From an uncultured Clostridia bacterium (GTDB taxonomy: Bacteria; Bacillota; Clostridia; HGM11514): DNA of 14,755 nt. Every line of letters begins with the position of its first letter. Position 1 is the first letter of the stretch. The translations under genes were made by a program, and so were the position numbers. Shown here in pieces: positions 1 to 8,167 of the stretch. The notes under the pieces were generated by a model. The model was not told where the DNA came from, ran no database searches, and saw only the letters and a program-made list of their open reading frames with translations. The stretch covers positions 1-14,755 of the forward strand of contig CAKSSZ010000017.1 in assembly GCA_934489915.1 (NCBI GenBank). Reading direction: 5' to 3'.

Positions 1-3000
1 ATTTACGCCATTGCTTCCGATCCTCCAGATATAAATACACCTGCGTGCTCCCGCCGCTGAATCGGTTCAGCAGCCGGCGCACATTGTCCATTTGCCCGCT
101 GTGCAAAGAAACGGTTAGAATAGACGGTGCGCTGTCCTGTCTGGTATTGATCGGCTCCAGCCGCTTTGCCAAAATACGAAGGGTTCCGTTTTCTTCCACA
201 CTAACGGTTCCATCCAGGCTGACCAGCTGTTCCGGTCGCACCTTATGCTCTGCCGTTTTCCACAGAGCAGGGAAAACAAGCACATCTACAACCCCTTGCA
301 AATCCATCAGACGAAAGGCAGCCATTTGAGCACCGGATTTTGTCTTTCGCTGCTTCAGTTCGGTCACCATCCCTGCTAACGATACGCTTTTTTCTGCCCA
401 ACTCTCATTCAGCTGTGCTGTTGTCTGCCCCGCTGCCTTGGTCAAAATCCCCCGATATTCCTCCAACGGATTGCCGGACAAATACAGTCCGATCATCTCC
501 CGTTCCATGGAAAGCAAGGTTTTTCGGTCAAATTCTTCTTTTGGGGGAAGGGTGGGGCGATGGGATTGCCCGCTGACTGCAAACAACGAAAACTGTCCCT
601 CGATGTTATTTCGCTTTTCCCCTGCGATCTGATCCATCCAGGCTTCATAAACCGCCAAATACTGCGCCCGAGTGCCCCCCAAACGGTCAAAGGCGCCGCA
701 GCGAATCAGGCTTTCCACCATTCGCTTATTCACCTCAGGGCAATAGGTGCGCTCTAAAAAGTCATAAAAATCTTGAAACTTCCCTTTTTTTCTTTCCTCC
801 AATACTGCCGCAACAGCGCCGCGGCCCACATTTTTCACCGCTGCCAATCCAAAGAGAATCTCTCCCGATTGCCCCGGTGAAAACACCTCCCGGCTCTCAT
901 TAATATCCGGGGGCAGCACCCGCAGTCCCATTTCATTGCACTCCTGCATATACTCGCTGAGCTTTGGTAAATTTTCCAGCTGATTGGTCAGCAGCGCAGA
1001 CATAAATTCCGCCGGATAATGGGCTTTTAACCACCCGGTGCGATAAGAAAGCACCGCATAGGCAGCCGCATGAGATTTGTTAAAAGCATACTTGGCAAAA
1101 TCTACAATTTCTTCATAAATCTTGCCGGCTGTTGCCCGGGAGATTCCTTTTCTTTCAGCACCGTCCAAAAAGCGGATCCGTTCCTGCTCCATCACATCTG
1201 CTTTCTTTTTGGACATAGCACGGCGCACCAAATCAGCCTGTCCTAAGGAGTAACCCGCCAACCGCTGCACAATCTGCATCACCTGCTCCTGATACACAAT
1301 ACAGCCATAGGTCGGCGCTAATATATCCTGCAGCAGCGGGTGCGCATAGCGAATTTTTTCCGGGTGCTGCTTTCGGTCAATATAATCCGGAATACTTTTT
1401 GCAGGTCCCGGGCGATAGAGAGAGATGCCGGCAATAATATCTTCCAGGCAATCCGGCTGCAGCTCCCGCATGAACTGCCTCATCCCCGGGCTTTCCAACT
1501 GGAACAGCCCCCCCGTTTTGCCGGAAGCAATCAACCGATATGTCGCCTCGTCATCCACTGATACTTCTTCCATATTCAGCCGGATCCCGTGCCGATCCTC
1601 CACCAGCTGCTCTGCCTGATGAATAATAGTCAGATTCCGCAGACCCAAAAAATCCATTTTTAACAGTCCCAGCTGCTCTAAGTATTCCATGGTAAACTGA
1701 GTTGTAATATTCCCCTGCTGGCGGATCAACGGTACAAAATTCACCGTATCCTCCGCTGAGATCAAAATTCCTGCCGCATGGGTGGAAGTATGGTGCACCA
1801 TGCCTTCTACTCGCCTGGCATAGGAAAACAGCCGCTCCCATTCCCGATCCGACGCCAGCAAATCCCGCAGCGCAGGCTTTTTTGCAGCCTCCTCTAACGT
1901 ACTTTTAAAATCTACCAGCTTTGCCGCCTGATCCACCTTGGCATAAGGAATTTCCAGCACCCGTCCCACATCACGCAGCGCCGCCCGGGCAGCCATGGTA
2001 CCAAATGTGACAATTTGCGCCACACGGTTTTCGCCATACTTTTCTACCACATAGCGAATCACTTCATCCCGCCGTTCATAGCAAAAATCAATATCAATAT
2101 CCGGCATACTGACCCGCTCCGGATTTAAAAACCGTTCAAAAAGCAGGTCATACTGCAAAGGATCCACCGTAGAAATGTCCAAAGCATACGCCACAATACT
2201 GCCGGCAGCCGACCCTCTCCCCGGCCCCACCGGGATCCCGTGCTCCTTGGCATATCGGACATAATCCCAAACAATCAGGAAATAATCCACAAACCCCATG
2301 GAACGGATGGTTGCAAGCTCATATTCCAACCGTTCCTCCTCCCGGCGGGTGACCGGATGATATTTTTTCGCCAACCCCTCCCGGCAAAGCCGTTCCAGAA
2401 GCGCTCCCGGCTCTTCCTTTGTCGGGAAAGCGGGAAGGTGGCGGGTATGAAAGTCCAATTCCACTGAGCAGCGTTCGGCAATGGCGGCCGTTTCTGCCAA
2501 TGCGTCCGGATACAAACCCAATGCCTGATTCATTTCTGCCCCGGATTTTAAATAAAATTCCTCCGTTTCAAACCGCAGCCGATCCGGATCGCTCAGCGTT
2601 TTCCCGGTTTGGATACACAGCAGAATATCCTGGGTTTTTGCGTCCTCTCGGGTGCAATAATGCACATCGTTGGTGGCAACCGTCCTTACACCGACGGAGC
2701 TTGCTAAGGCATATAACTTTGCATTCAGCGCCGCCTGCTGAGGCAGTCCCTGATTTTGCAATTCTATAAAAAAATGCTCTGAACCGAAAATGGAAAGATA
2801 TTGATCCAGATACGTTTTTGCAAGCCCTTCCTCTCCCTGCAGGAATGCATGAGGAATGTCCCCCGCCATGCAGGCGGAGAGGGCAATCAACCCTTCATGA
2901 TACTGCTCCAACAGCTCAAAATCCACCCGGGGCTTATAATAAAAGCCTTCCAGCTGAGCGTCGCTTACAATTTTCATTAAATTCCGATAGCCCTCGTTGG

Positions 3001-3286
3001 TTTCGGCAAGCAGCACCAAATGACCGATCCCGGACTCTCTGCCGTGCCTTTTTTCCTTCCGGCTGCCATGCGCCGTATATACCTCGCAGCCTAAAATAGG
3101 CTTTATCCCGGCGGCACAAGCAGCTTGATAGAATTCCACCGCACCGAACATCACACCGTGATCGGTCAGCGCCAATGCAGACTGACCCAATTCCTTTGCA
3201 CGGGAAACAGCCTGTTTGATCCGACAGGCGCCGTCCAACAGGCTATATTCTGTATGCAAATGCAAATGTACAAATGAGTCTGTCAC
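1..3286 (-). CDS. dnaE: DNA polymerase III subunit alpha, DnaE type (C-terminus beyond window)
   Basis: Catalytic subunit of a replicative C-family DNA polymerase, acting at the fork with the beta clamp. The frame is open from a GTG start to the window edge, giving 1095 codons; the family is about 1150 residues, so only the tail is missing. The N-terminal PHP domain opens with FVHLHLHTEYSLLDG (residues 5-19). The palm has PDIDIDF at about 395-401, with the two metal-binding Asp residues, and MDFLGLR with the third Asp at about 545. FNKSHAAAYA and HTSTHAAGILI are also present. QFSLF at about 898-902 fits the internal beta-clamp binding motif, and an OB-fold region lies near 965-1035. PolC is excluded because there is no inserted exonuclease domain. 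The GTG start overlaps the whiA stop as GTGA, so translation is probably coupled. It is the most distal visible gene of the minus-strand cluster. Confidence 0.96.
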   Translation of the reverse strand, partial: MTDSFVHLHLHTEYSLLDGACRIKQAVSRAKELGQSALALTDHGVMFGAVEFYQAACAAGIKPILGCEVYTAHGSRKEKRHGRESGIGHLVLLAETNEGYRNLMKIVSDAQLEGFYYKPRVDFELLEQYHEGLIALSACMAGDIPHAFLQGEEGLAKTYLDQYLSIFGSEHFFIELQNQGLPQQAALNAKLYALASSVGVRTVATNDVHYCTREDAKTQDILLCIQTGKTLSDPDRLRFETEEFYLKSGAEMNQALGLYPDALAETAAIAERCSVELDFHTRHLPAFPTKEEPGALLERLCREGLAKKYHPVTRREEERLEYELATIRSMGFVDYFLIVWDYVRYAKEHGIPVGPGRGSAAGSIVAYALDISTVDPLQYDLLFERFLNPERVSMPDIDIDFCYERRDEVIRYVVEKYGENRVAQIVTFGTMAARAALRDVGRVLEIPYAKVDQAAKLVDFKSTLEEAAKKPALRDLLASDREWERLFSYARRVEGMVHHTSTHAAGILISAEDTVNFVPLIRQQGNITTQFTMEYLEQLGLLKMDFLGLRNLTIIHQAEQLVEDRHGIRLNMEEVSVDDEATYRLIASGKTGGLFQLESPGMRQFMRELQPDCLEDIIAGISLYRPGPAKSIPDYIDRKQHPEKIRYAHPLLQDILAPTYGCIVYQEQVMQIVQRLAGYSLGQADLVRRAMSKKKADVMEQERIRFLDGAERKGISRATAGKIYEEIVDFAKYAFNKSHAAAYAVLSYRTGWLKAHYPAEFMSALLTNQLENLPKLSEYMQECNEMGLRVLPPDINESREVFSPGQSGEILFGLAAVKNVGRGAVAAVLEERKKGKFQDFYDFLERTYCPEVNKRMVESLIRCGAFDRLGGTRAQYLAVYEAWMDQIAGEKRNNIEGQFSLFAVSGQSHRPTLPPKEEFDRKTLLSMEREMIGLYLSGNPLEEYRGILTKAAGQTTAQLNESWAEKSVSLAGMVTELKQRKTKSGAQMAAFRLMDLQGVVDVLVFPALWKTAEHKVRPEQLVSLDGTVSVEENGTLRILAKRLEPINTRQDSAPSILTVSLHSGQMDNVRRLLNRFSGGSTQVYLYLEDRKQWRK

Positions 3287-4167
3287 TCCAATCCCTCCGC
3301 CATTGCCATTAGCTTTCTCATTCTATGATTAACCCCCGATTTGGAAAGAGGCGGATCCATCCGTTTGCCCAGATCTTCTAAGGAAGCATTGGGATAGGCA
3401 AGCCTCACCCGGCAAAATTCCTTTAATTCCGGCGGAAGCCCCTTCCCGGCGGCCTGTAGTTTTTGAATCGCCGCCGCCTGTTTTTCTGCCGCCCGCAGCT
3501 GCCTGTCCACATTCGCCATATCACAGTTGACCGCACGGTTGCTGGCATTATTCACTTCCTTCAGCACCCGAACATTCTCAAACTCCAGCATGGCGGCAGT
3601 GGCTCCCATGAGAATCAACGCCTGCTCTATCATATCGCTTGACTTCATATAAATCACATAGTTGGATTTACGCACCGTGCTTTTTGCTTCCATTCCCATT
3701 TCATGCAGAAAGGACACAAAATCCCGGCTCAAAGCACGGCGGAAGGTCACAAACTCCATGTGATAATTTTTCTCTGGATCCGTCACGGAACCGCAGGAAA
3801 AAAAAGCCCCCCGCAAGAAGGCCTTCATACAGCATTCCTCGCCCAGAAGCTGATAAGGAATCCGGAACTGCCCTTCAATCCCCAATTCCGAAAGCATTTT
3901 AGGCACGTCCCGTTCCACTGATAAATGATAGGTAGCCGTCCCCCGGTGATGGTGCACCTCCACCCTTGCATGAACGCCAAATACCTTTTGCAGCAGCATA
4001 TATAACCGCTGGGCTACTGCGGCGTGCTCAGTTACCGTTTTCACCACACTCTCCGACTGGCGGCGTGCCCCAAACAAAAAAAAGGCTGCCAGCTCCGCTT
4101 TCATGCAGCAGCGCTTTCCCAATCCGTTCTCGCAAAGCTCCTGTTTTACCTGCAGCGCAAATGACAA
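3283..4167 (-). CDS. whiA: DNA-binding protein WhiA
   Basis: WhiA family protein: a LAGLIDADG-homing-endonuclease-like N-terminal half fused to a C-terminal helix-turn-helix. In actinomycetes it is a sporulation transcription factor; in Bacillota it binds DNA and affects division and chromosome segregation. The start MSFALQVKQEL and the CCMKAELAAF segment (residues 20-29) are typical. FLRGAFFSCGSVTDPEKNYH (117-136) is the LAGLIDADG-like core, EVNNASNRAVNCDMANVDR (204-222) is the conserved linker, and PPLSKSGVNHRMRKL (272-286) is the HTH. At 294 residues it is slightly shorter than the usual 300-330. The start codon is TTG, fixed by AGGAGG eight bases upstream at 4176-4181. Its neighbours are rapZ 17 bases upstream and dnaE overlapping downstream; the usual yvcK/glmR between rapZ and whiA is not there. 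Confidence 0.96.
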   Translation of the reverse strand: MSFALQVKQELCENGLGKRCCMKAELAAFFLFGARRQSESVVKTVTEHAAVAQRLYMLLQKVFGVHARVEVHHHRGTATYHLSVERDVPKMLSELGIEGQFRIPYQLLGEECCMKAFLRGAFFSCGSVTDPEKNYHMEFVTFRRALSRDFVSFLHEMGMEAKSTVRKSNYVIYMKSSDMIEQALILMGATAAMLEFENVRVLKEVNNASNRAVNCDMANVDRQLRAAEKQAAAIQKLQAAGKGLPPELKEFCRVRLAYPNASLEDLGKRMDPPLSKSGVNHRMRKLMAMAEGLE

Positions 4168-4175
4168 CCTGTTTT

Positions 4176-4181
4176 CCTCCT
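4176..4181 (-). promoter_or_regulatory. whiA ribosome binding site
   Basis: A perfect AGGAGG on the minus strand lies eight bases upstream of a TTG codon. It decides that whiA starts at TTG (4167) directly after the rapZ stop. There is no ATG at the position where the family N-terminus (MSFA...) begins. Confidence 0.8.
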
Positions 4182-4184
4182 ACT

Positions 4185-5057
4185 CTACCGCTTATTCTGA
4201 TGATCCAGCTGATAATCCCGGTGCACGATGGAAGCGTTCACCTCATTTTTAGTCAGAAACTTAAACAGCTCCTCCGCAATGGCAACGCTCCGGTGCTTCC
4301 CGCCGGTACAGCCGATGGCAATCACCAGCTGCTGCTTGCCCTCCGCCTTATAATAGGGCAATAAAAATTCTACCATGTCGGTCAGTTTATTTAAGAAAAT
4401 CTGCGTTTGCTCATGCTTTAACACATATTCGCTCACCGTTTTATCCAGTCCGGTAAATTCCCGCAGACTGTCAATATAAAACGGGTTCGGCAAAAAGCGC
4501 ACGTCAAACACGATATCAGCGTCAATGGGAATCCCGTACTTATATCCAAAAGAAAGAACATTAACGGAAATTTCCTGCGATTTGTCCCGATCGTCCAGCA
4601 TATCATACAAGGTATTCCGCAACTGCTGGGGCTTCATCAAACTGGTATCGATAACAATATCCGCCCGCTGGCGAATTTTCTCCAGCATTTCCCGCTCCAC
4701 CCGCAGCCCTTCCGACACCCGGTTATTGGGCGCTAACGGATGCTTTCTCCGGCTTTCTTTATACCGGCGGACAATCACCTCGTCGCTTGCTTCTAAATAA
4801 ATCACCTTCACGTCTACATCCATTAAATCCGTCTGGTCAATTTCCCGAAGCAGGCAGTCAAACTGATCCCCGCTGCGGGAATCCACTACAAAAGCAACCC
4901 GGCTGATATCCCGCCCATTGCTGTGACACAGAGTAATAAAGCTGGAAATCAGATCCGGTAGCATATTATCCACGCAAAAATAACCCAAATCCTCAATATA
5001 TTTAATTGCCTGGCTTTTGCCTGCGCCGCTTAAACCAGTAATGATCAGACATTGCAC
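4185..5057 (-). CDS. rapZ: RNase adapter / nucleotide-binding protein RapZ (YvcJ family)
   Basis: P-loop NTPase of the RapZ/YvcJ family. In E. coli RapZ delivers the small RNA GlmZ to RNase E and so controls GlmS and UDP-GlcNAc supply. In Bacillota YvcJ hydrolyses nucleotides and is linked to competence and cell-envelope metabolism; the exact role here is unknown. Visible features are Walker A GLSGAGKS at residues 8-15, EDLGYFCVDN just after it, SFGYKYGIP at 169-177, DVRFLPNPFY at 185-194, and the C-terminal GCTGGKHRS at 249-257. I chose a GTG start (290 residues) because family members begin a few residues before the P-loop and AGGAGAG lies upstream at 5066-5072. An in-frame ATG at 5081 would add eight residues and overlap murB, with a poorer ribosome binding site. 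It sits five bases after murB, which suits a link to UDP-GlcNAc metabolism. Confidence 0.95.
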   Translation of the reverse strand: MQCLIITGLSGAGKSQAIKYIEDLGYFCVDNMLPDLISSFITLCHSNGRDISRVAFVVDSRSGDQFDCLLREIDQTDLMDVDVKVIYLEASDEVIVRRYKESRRKHPLAPNNRVSEGLRVEREMLEKIRQRADIVIDTSLMKPQQLRNTLYDMLDDRDKSQEISVNVLSFGYKYGIPIDADIVFDVRFLPNPFYIDSLREFTGLDKTVSEYVLKHEQTQIFLNKLTDMVEFLLPYYKAEGKQQLVIAIGCTGGKHRSVAIAEELFKFLTKNEVNASIVHRDYQLDHQNKR

Positions 5058-5062
5058 GTGCT

Positions 5063-5953
5063 TCACTCTCCTATCATACAAATTTCCGCCTCTAATGTTA
5101 CGCCAAATTGGCGCTGCACCTCTTTTGTCACCTCATGCATCAGATCCTTCACATCTTTTGCCGTCGCACCCCCGGTATTGACAATAAACCCAGTGTGTTT
5201 TTCTGACACCTGAGCGCCGCCGACCCGCATGCCCCGAAGGCCTGCCCGGTCAATCAGCGCAGCAGCAAAATGCCCCTCCGGCCGTTTAAAGGTACTCCCT
5301 GCAGAAGGCAGGGAAACCGGCTGCTTTTCTCTCCGCCGGCGGTTCAGCTCCTCCATTTGAGATAAAATTTGCTCCGGCTGCTCCGGTCTCAACGCCAAGG
5401 TCGCTTCACAGATCACAACACCGGGCAACTCACAAAATACGCTGTGACGGTATGAAAATTGCAGCTCCTCACCGGAAATGGTTTCAAAACATCCCGTGGC
5501 TGGGTCATAATATTCCACCGACCTGACCACATCCTTGATTTCGCCGCCGTATGCGCCCGCGTTCATCCGCACTGCGCCCCCGACGCTCCCCGGAATTCCG
5601 GATGCAAATTCCAAACCGCCTAACCCCTTTTTTGCCGCTTCCCGGGCTGCCCGCACCAACAAAATACTGCTGCCGCAGGTCAGCTGATTTTCTTTCCATT
5701 CCATAGCAGTCAGCTCCGGTTGAATCACCGCACCCCGAAAGCCTCGGTCACCAACCAGCAAGTTAGAGCCGTTTCCCAAAATAAAGTAAGGAACCTTCTC
5801 CTTTTGCACCAAAGAAAGGGCTGTTTTCAACTGTTCTTTTCCGACAGGGCGGACAAACCAGTCCGCCGGACCGCCGATTTGAAAGGAAGTATGCCTTGCC
5901 ATCGGTTCCTGCTCTGCGCAGAAAATCCCGTGCTGTGCAAACAATTCCTGCAT
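5063..5953 (-). CDS. murB: UDP-N-acetylenolpyruvoylglucosamine reductase (MurB)
   Basis: Cytoplasmic FAD enzyme that reduces UDP-GlcNAc-enolpyruvate to UDP-N-acetylmuramate with NADPH, the second committed step of peptidoglycan precursor synthesis. FAD-binding motifs are NGSNLLVGD (61-69) and GIPGSVGGAVRMNAGAYGGE (119-138). PSAGSTFKRP (216-225) carries the catalytic Ser at about 220. GGAQVSEKHTGFIVNTGG follows, and a Glu near 290 in LEAEICMIG fits the C-terminal catalytic Glu. The layout is that of the shorter type II MurB usual in Bacillota, and 296 residues is normal length. The ATG is preceded by AGGAGA. It lies 21 bases after the glucokinase stop and five bases before rapZ, inside the hprK-led operon. 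No key residue appears to be missing. Confidence 0.97.
   Translation of the reverse strand: MQELFAQHGIFCAEQEPMARHTSFQIGGPADWFVRPVGKEQLKTALSLVQKEKVPYFILGNGSNLLVGDRGFRGAVIQPELTAMEWKENQLTCGSSILLVRAAREAAKKGLGGLEFASGIPGSVGGAVRMNAGAYGGEIKDVVRSVEYYDPATGCFETISGEELQFSYRHSVFCELPGVVICEATLALRPEQPEQILSQMEELNRRRREKQPVSLPSAGSTFKRPEGHFAAALIDRAGLRGMRVGGAQVSEKHTGFIVNTGGATAKDVKDLMHEVTKEVQRQFGVTLEAEICMIGE
5066..5072 (-). promoter_or_regulatory. rapZ ribosome binding site inside the end of murB
   Basis: AGGAGAG on the minus strand spans the last codons and stop of murB and ends eight bases before the GTG at 5057. It supports the GTG over the upstream ATG at 5081 and implies coupled translation of murB and rapZ. 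Confidence 0.6.
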
Positions 5954-5974
5954 CTTGGTCTCCTCAATTCTTTA

Positions 5975-6928
5975 TTATTTGCCTGCATACTGTGCCCCTA
6001 AGAAGGCGCCGCCGATAATCCCTGCGTCATTCCCCAAGGCTGCTTTTTCAATCTTTGTATGCTGCTCTGTTTTACAATAATCATACTGACGGACATAGCC
6101 CCGGATCGGCTCTAAAATATATTCACCCTCATTGGAAATCCCGCCGCCGACCAGCACCTTTTCCGGCTGAAAAATAGTAACAATATTCATAATTCCCACT
6201 GCCACATAACGGAGATAACGGTCTACCACACCCTGCCCGGCTGCGTCCCCTTTCTTGGCAGCGTTAAAAGCAGTTCTGCCGGAAACTTTTTCCAAGGAAC
6301 CGGCCTCTTTCCACATCAGGGAATCCGGGTTTGCCTGCATTGCCGCCTTGGTCTGACGGATCAGCGCTGTTGCGGAAGCATACGCCTCCCAGCAGCCACA
6401 CTTGCCGCAGGTGCATTCCTCTCCGTCCACCATAATAATCATATGTCCCAGCTCGCCGCCGGCACAGTTAAATCCGTTGATAATTTTGCTATCAATAATA
6501 ATACCGCCGCCAACGCCGGTTCCCAAGGTCACGGTCACGCTGCTTTTTGTCCCTTTGGCATTGCCCGCCATCGCCTCGCCGTATGCGGCGCAGTCAGCGT
6601 CATTTGCCAGATACAGAGGAACCTGAAAATGTTTTTGAAATTCCTCACGCATGGGAACCTGACTGAAATTCAGGTTGTTGGCATACACCAAAATTCCGTT
6701 TTCACCGTCACAGGTACCCGGGCTGCCAACGCCGACCCACTCCACATCCTCCAGAGCAAACCCAGCGTCCAAGGTCACCTTTTTGGAAAGCTCCGCCATG
6801 TCTTTGATGATTTCACTGTAATGCCGGTCTGCGTTGGTTTTCACACTGTCCTTGTGCAAAATTTTCCCATTCTGATCCACTACGCCGGCCGCAATATTTG
6901 TACCGCCTAAATCAATTCCAATATACAT
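5975..6928 (-). CDS. ROK-family glucokinase
   Basis: ROK (repressor, ORF, kinase) family sugar kinase, most likely an ATP-dependent glucokinase making glucose 6-phosphate in the cytoplasm. The first phosphate motif is GIDLGGTN (residues 4-11). LANDADCAAYGE (107-118) holds the catalytic Asp at about 110. VTLGTGVGGGIII is at 133-145, GELGH at 158-162, and the ROK zinc site CTCGKCGC at 172-179. There is no N-terminal helix-turn-helix, so it is a kinase rather than a ROK repressor. I chose the ATG at 6928 (317 residues), with GGGAG seven bases upstream, because the family starts two or three residues before GIDLGGT. An in-frame ATG at 6961 would overlap hprK by 17 bases. Glucose specificity is inferred; another hexose or N-acetylmannosamine cannot be excluded. 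Confidence 0.93.
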   Translation of the reverse strand: MYIGIDLGGTNIAAGVVDQNGKILHKDSVKTNADRHYSEIIKDMAELSKKVTLDAGFALEDVEWVGVGSPGTCDGENGILVYANNLNFSQVPMREEFQKHFQVPLYLANDADCAAYGEAMAGNAKGTKSSVTVTLGTGVGGGIIIDSKIINGFNCAGGELGHMIIMVDGEECTCGKCGCWEAYASATALIRQTKAAMQANPDSLMWKEAGSLEKVSGRTAFNAAKKGDAAGQGVVDRYLRYVAVGIMNIVTIFQPEKVLVGGGISNEGEYILEPIRGYVRQYDYCKTEQHTKIEKAALGNDAGIIGGAFLGAQYAGK

Positions 6929-6944
6929 TTCTTTTCTCCCTTTC

Positions 6945-7886
6945 TCATTGTTCTCCATCATTTACACCGGCCATCAAACGCTCGTTTAAGGTTTGCGCCG
7001 CATTATAACCCATTCGTTTTTGACGGTTATTCATCGCTGCAACCTCTAAAATAACCGCTAAATTCCGCCCCGGGCGTACCGGAATGTTTAAGGAAGGAAC
7101 CTCAAGCCCTAAAATATTAATGGTCTCGCTGTCCAGTCCCAGCCGGTCATACTGCTTTTGGGTATCCCATTCCTCCAGCTGCACCACCATATTGATTTTT
7201 TCCGAATCCTTCACAGCGCCCATACCAAAGATCCGCTTTACGTCCACAATCCCGATGCCCCGCAGCTCAATAAAGTGACGAATCACCGCAGGAGCGCTGC
7301 CTACTAAAGATTTAGCGGAAACACGTTTGATCTCTACTGCGTCATCCGCCACCAGCCGATGCCCGCGCTTGACCAGCTCAATTGCCGTTTCGCTTTTTCC
7401 GATTCCGCTTTCCCCTAAAATCAAAACCCCTTCGCCGTAGATTTCCACCAACACGCCGTGTCGGGTAATCCGGGGGGCAAGCACATTGTTTAAGTAAGCA
7501 ATCAGGGCAGCCATAAAGCTGGAGGTCGTTTCCACCGTGCGGAACAGCGGCATGGAATATTTTTTTGCCGCAATATAAAATTCCGGAAAAATTTCCTGGT
7601 GACGGGTAATCACCACTGCAGGAATCCCGGTGGCAAACAGCCGCTCAAAGCTTTCCAGCCGCTGACGGCTGGTCAGCCGCCGTAAGTAATTATATTCCAC
7701 CTTGCCGAAAATCTGAATCCGGGTAGCGTCAAAATCCTCAAAAAAACCCAATATTTGCAGTCCCGGCCGATTAACATCGGTCGAACTCACCTTTCTATCC
7801 TTCATATCGGAGGAATACCAAATCTTTTCTAATTTAAATTCCCCCAAAAGCTCTCCCAGCGTGACTGAAAAGAATTCCTTTTGCAT
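6945..7886 (-). CDS. hprK: HPr kinase/phosphorylase
   Basis: Bifunctional sensor enzyme that phosphorylates HPr of the sugar phosphotransferase system on a serine and also removes that phosphate. In Bacillota Ser-P-HPr is the corepressor of CcpA in carbon catabolite repression. Walker A GESGIGKSE is at residues 158-166, a conserved His at about 143, and a DD pair at 181-182. IELRGIGIVDVKRIFG (206-221) and RPGRNLAVILEVAAMN (271-286) are family signatures. The ATG at 7886 gives 313 residues, the usual length, and has AGGAGG six bases upstream. The longer in-frame start at 7946 would lie inside the promoter and is rejected. It is the first gene of the minus-strand operon and is divergent from the ATP synthase operon. 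Confidence 0.97.
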   Translation of the reverse strand: MQKEFFSVTLGELLGEFKLEKIWYSSDMKDRKVSSTDVNRPGLQILGFFEDFDATRIQIFGKVEYNYLRRLTSRQRLESFERLFATGIPAVVITRHQEIFPEFYIAAKKYSMPLFRTVETTSSFMAALIAYLNNVLAPRITRHGVLVEIYGEGVLILGESGIGKSETAIELVKRGHRLVADDAVEIKRVSAKSLVGSAPAVIRHFIELRGIGIVDVKRIFGMGAVKDSEKINMVVQLEEWDTQKQYDRLGLDSETINILGLEVPSLNIPVRPGRNLAVILEVAAMNNRQKRMGYNAAQTLNERLMAGVNDGEQ

Positions 7887-7892
7887 AGCAAG

Positions 7893-7898
7893 CCTCCT
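7893..7898 (-). promoter_or_regulatory. hprK ribosome binding site
   Basis: A perfect AGGAGG on the minus strand, six bases from the ATG at 7886. It sets the start of hprK 20 codons downstream of the longest open frame. Confidence 0.85.
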
Positions 7899-7917
7899 AC
7901 CAATCCAATTCTCTTTT

Positions 7918-7946
7918 ATTATATAATATTTCCTGCTCATTTGCAA
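7918..7946 (-). promoter_or_regulatory. SigA-type promoter of the hprK-glk-murB-rapZ-whiA-dnaE cluster
   Basis: On the minus strand, TTGCAA (7946-7941) and a perfect TATAAT (7923-7918) are separated by exactly 17 bases. Transcription would start near 7911, leaving a leader of about 25 bases before hprK. No other promoter this good was seen in the short gaps of the cluster. Confidence 0.8.
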
Positions 7947-8086
7947 GATATTTTCCGAATTTTCAAATATTTTTTTCTTCTGACGTAAGGCGGCTCTTTT
8001 TCTCCTTCATTTTAACCGGAAGTAGAAAAATTATCGTCAATTGTAGAAATTTGATAAGAAAATAGACAAAAATTAAAAATTGTCTC
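7947..8086. other. AT-rich spacer between divergent promoters
   Basis: This is the central part of the 281-base gap between hprK and atpI. It is AT-rich and holds no credible gene. An open frame on the minus strand across it has no ribosome binding site and no recognisable family. The only structure I see is the inverted repeat at 8064-8085. I found no cre-like operator, riboswitch fold or attachment site by eye. Confidence 0.6.
8064..8085. repeat. Inverted repeat next to the atp promoter
   Basis: AGACAA and TTGTCT form six-base arms around ten AT-rich bases. The repeat ends one base before the -35 box of the atp promoter. The position would suit an operator for a dimeric regulator, but in AT-rich DNA a six-base match may be chance. 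Confidence 0.35.
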
Positions 8087-8115
8087 TTGAAATTCCAATC
8101 AAAAAATGATATAAT
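8087..8115 (+). promoter_or_regulatory. SigA-type promoter of the atp operon
   Basis: TTGAAA (8087-8092) and a perfect TATAAT (8110-8115) are 17 bases apart, and TG one base before the -10 makes it an extended -10 promoter. Transcription should start near 8122, about 46 bases before atpI. It is probably strong and would drive all nine atp genes. Confidence 0.85.
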
Positions 8116-8167
8116 GATGTACAAATTATAAAACACACCAATTCGGGATAGAATAAGGAAAGAAAGG

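Noticed and set aside
3966..4364. A 132-codon plus-strand frame
   Set aside because: It is antisense across the whiA-rapZ junction, has no recognisable domain, and both underlying genes are strongly conserved.
6443..6910. A 155-codon plus-strand frame
   Set aside because: It is antisense to the conserved motifs of the ROK kinase and has no ribosome binding site or family resemblance.
7887..8167. cre site or riboswitch in the hprK-atpI intergenic region
   Set aside because: I looked for a CcpA-like cre pattern and for a paired leader structure and found neither by eye; the atp leader is only about 46 bases.
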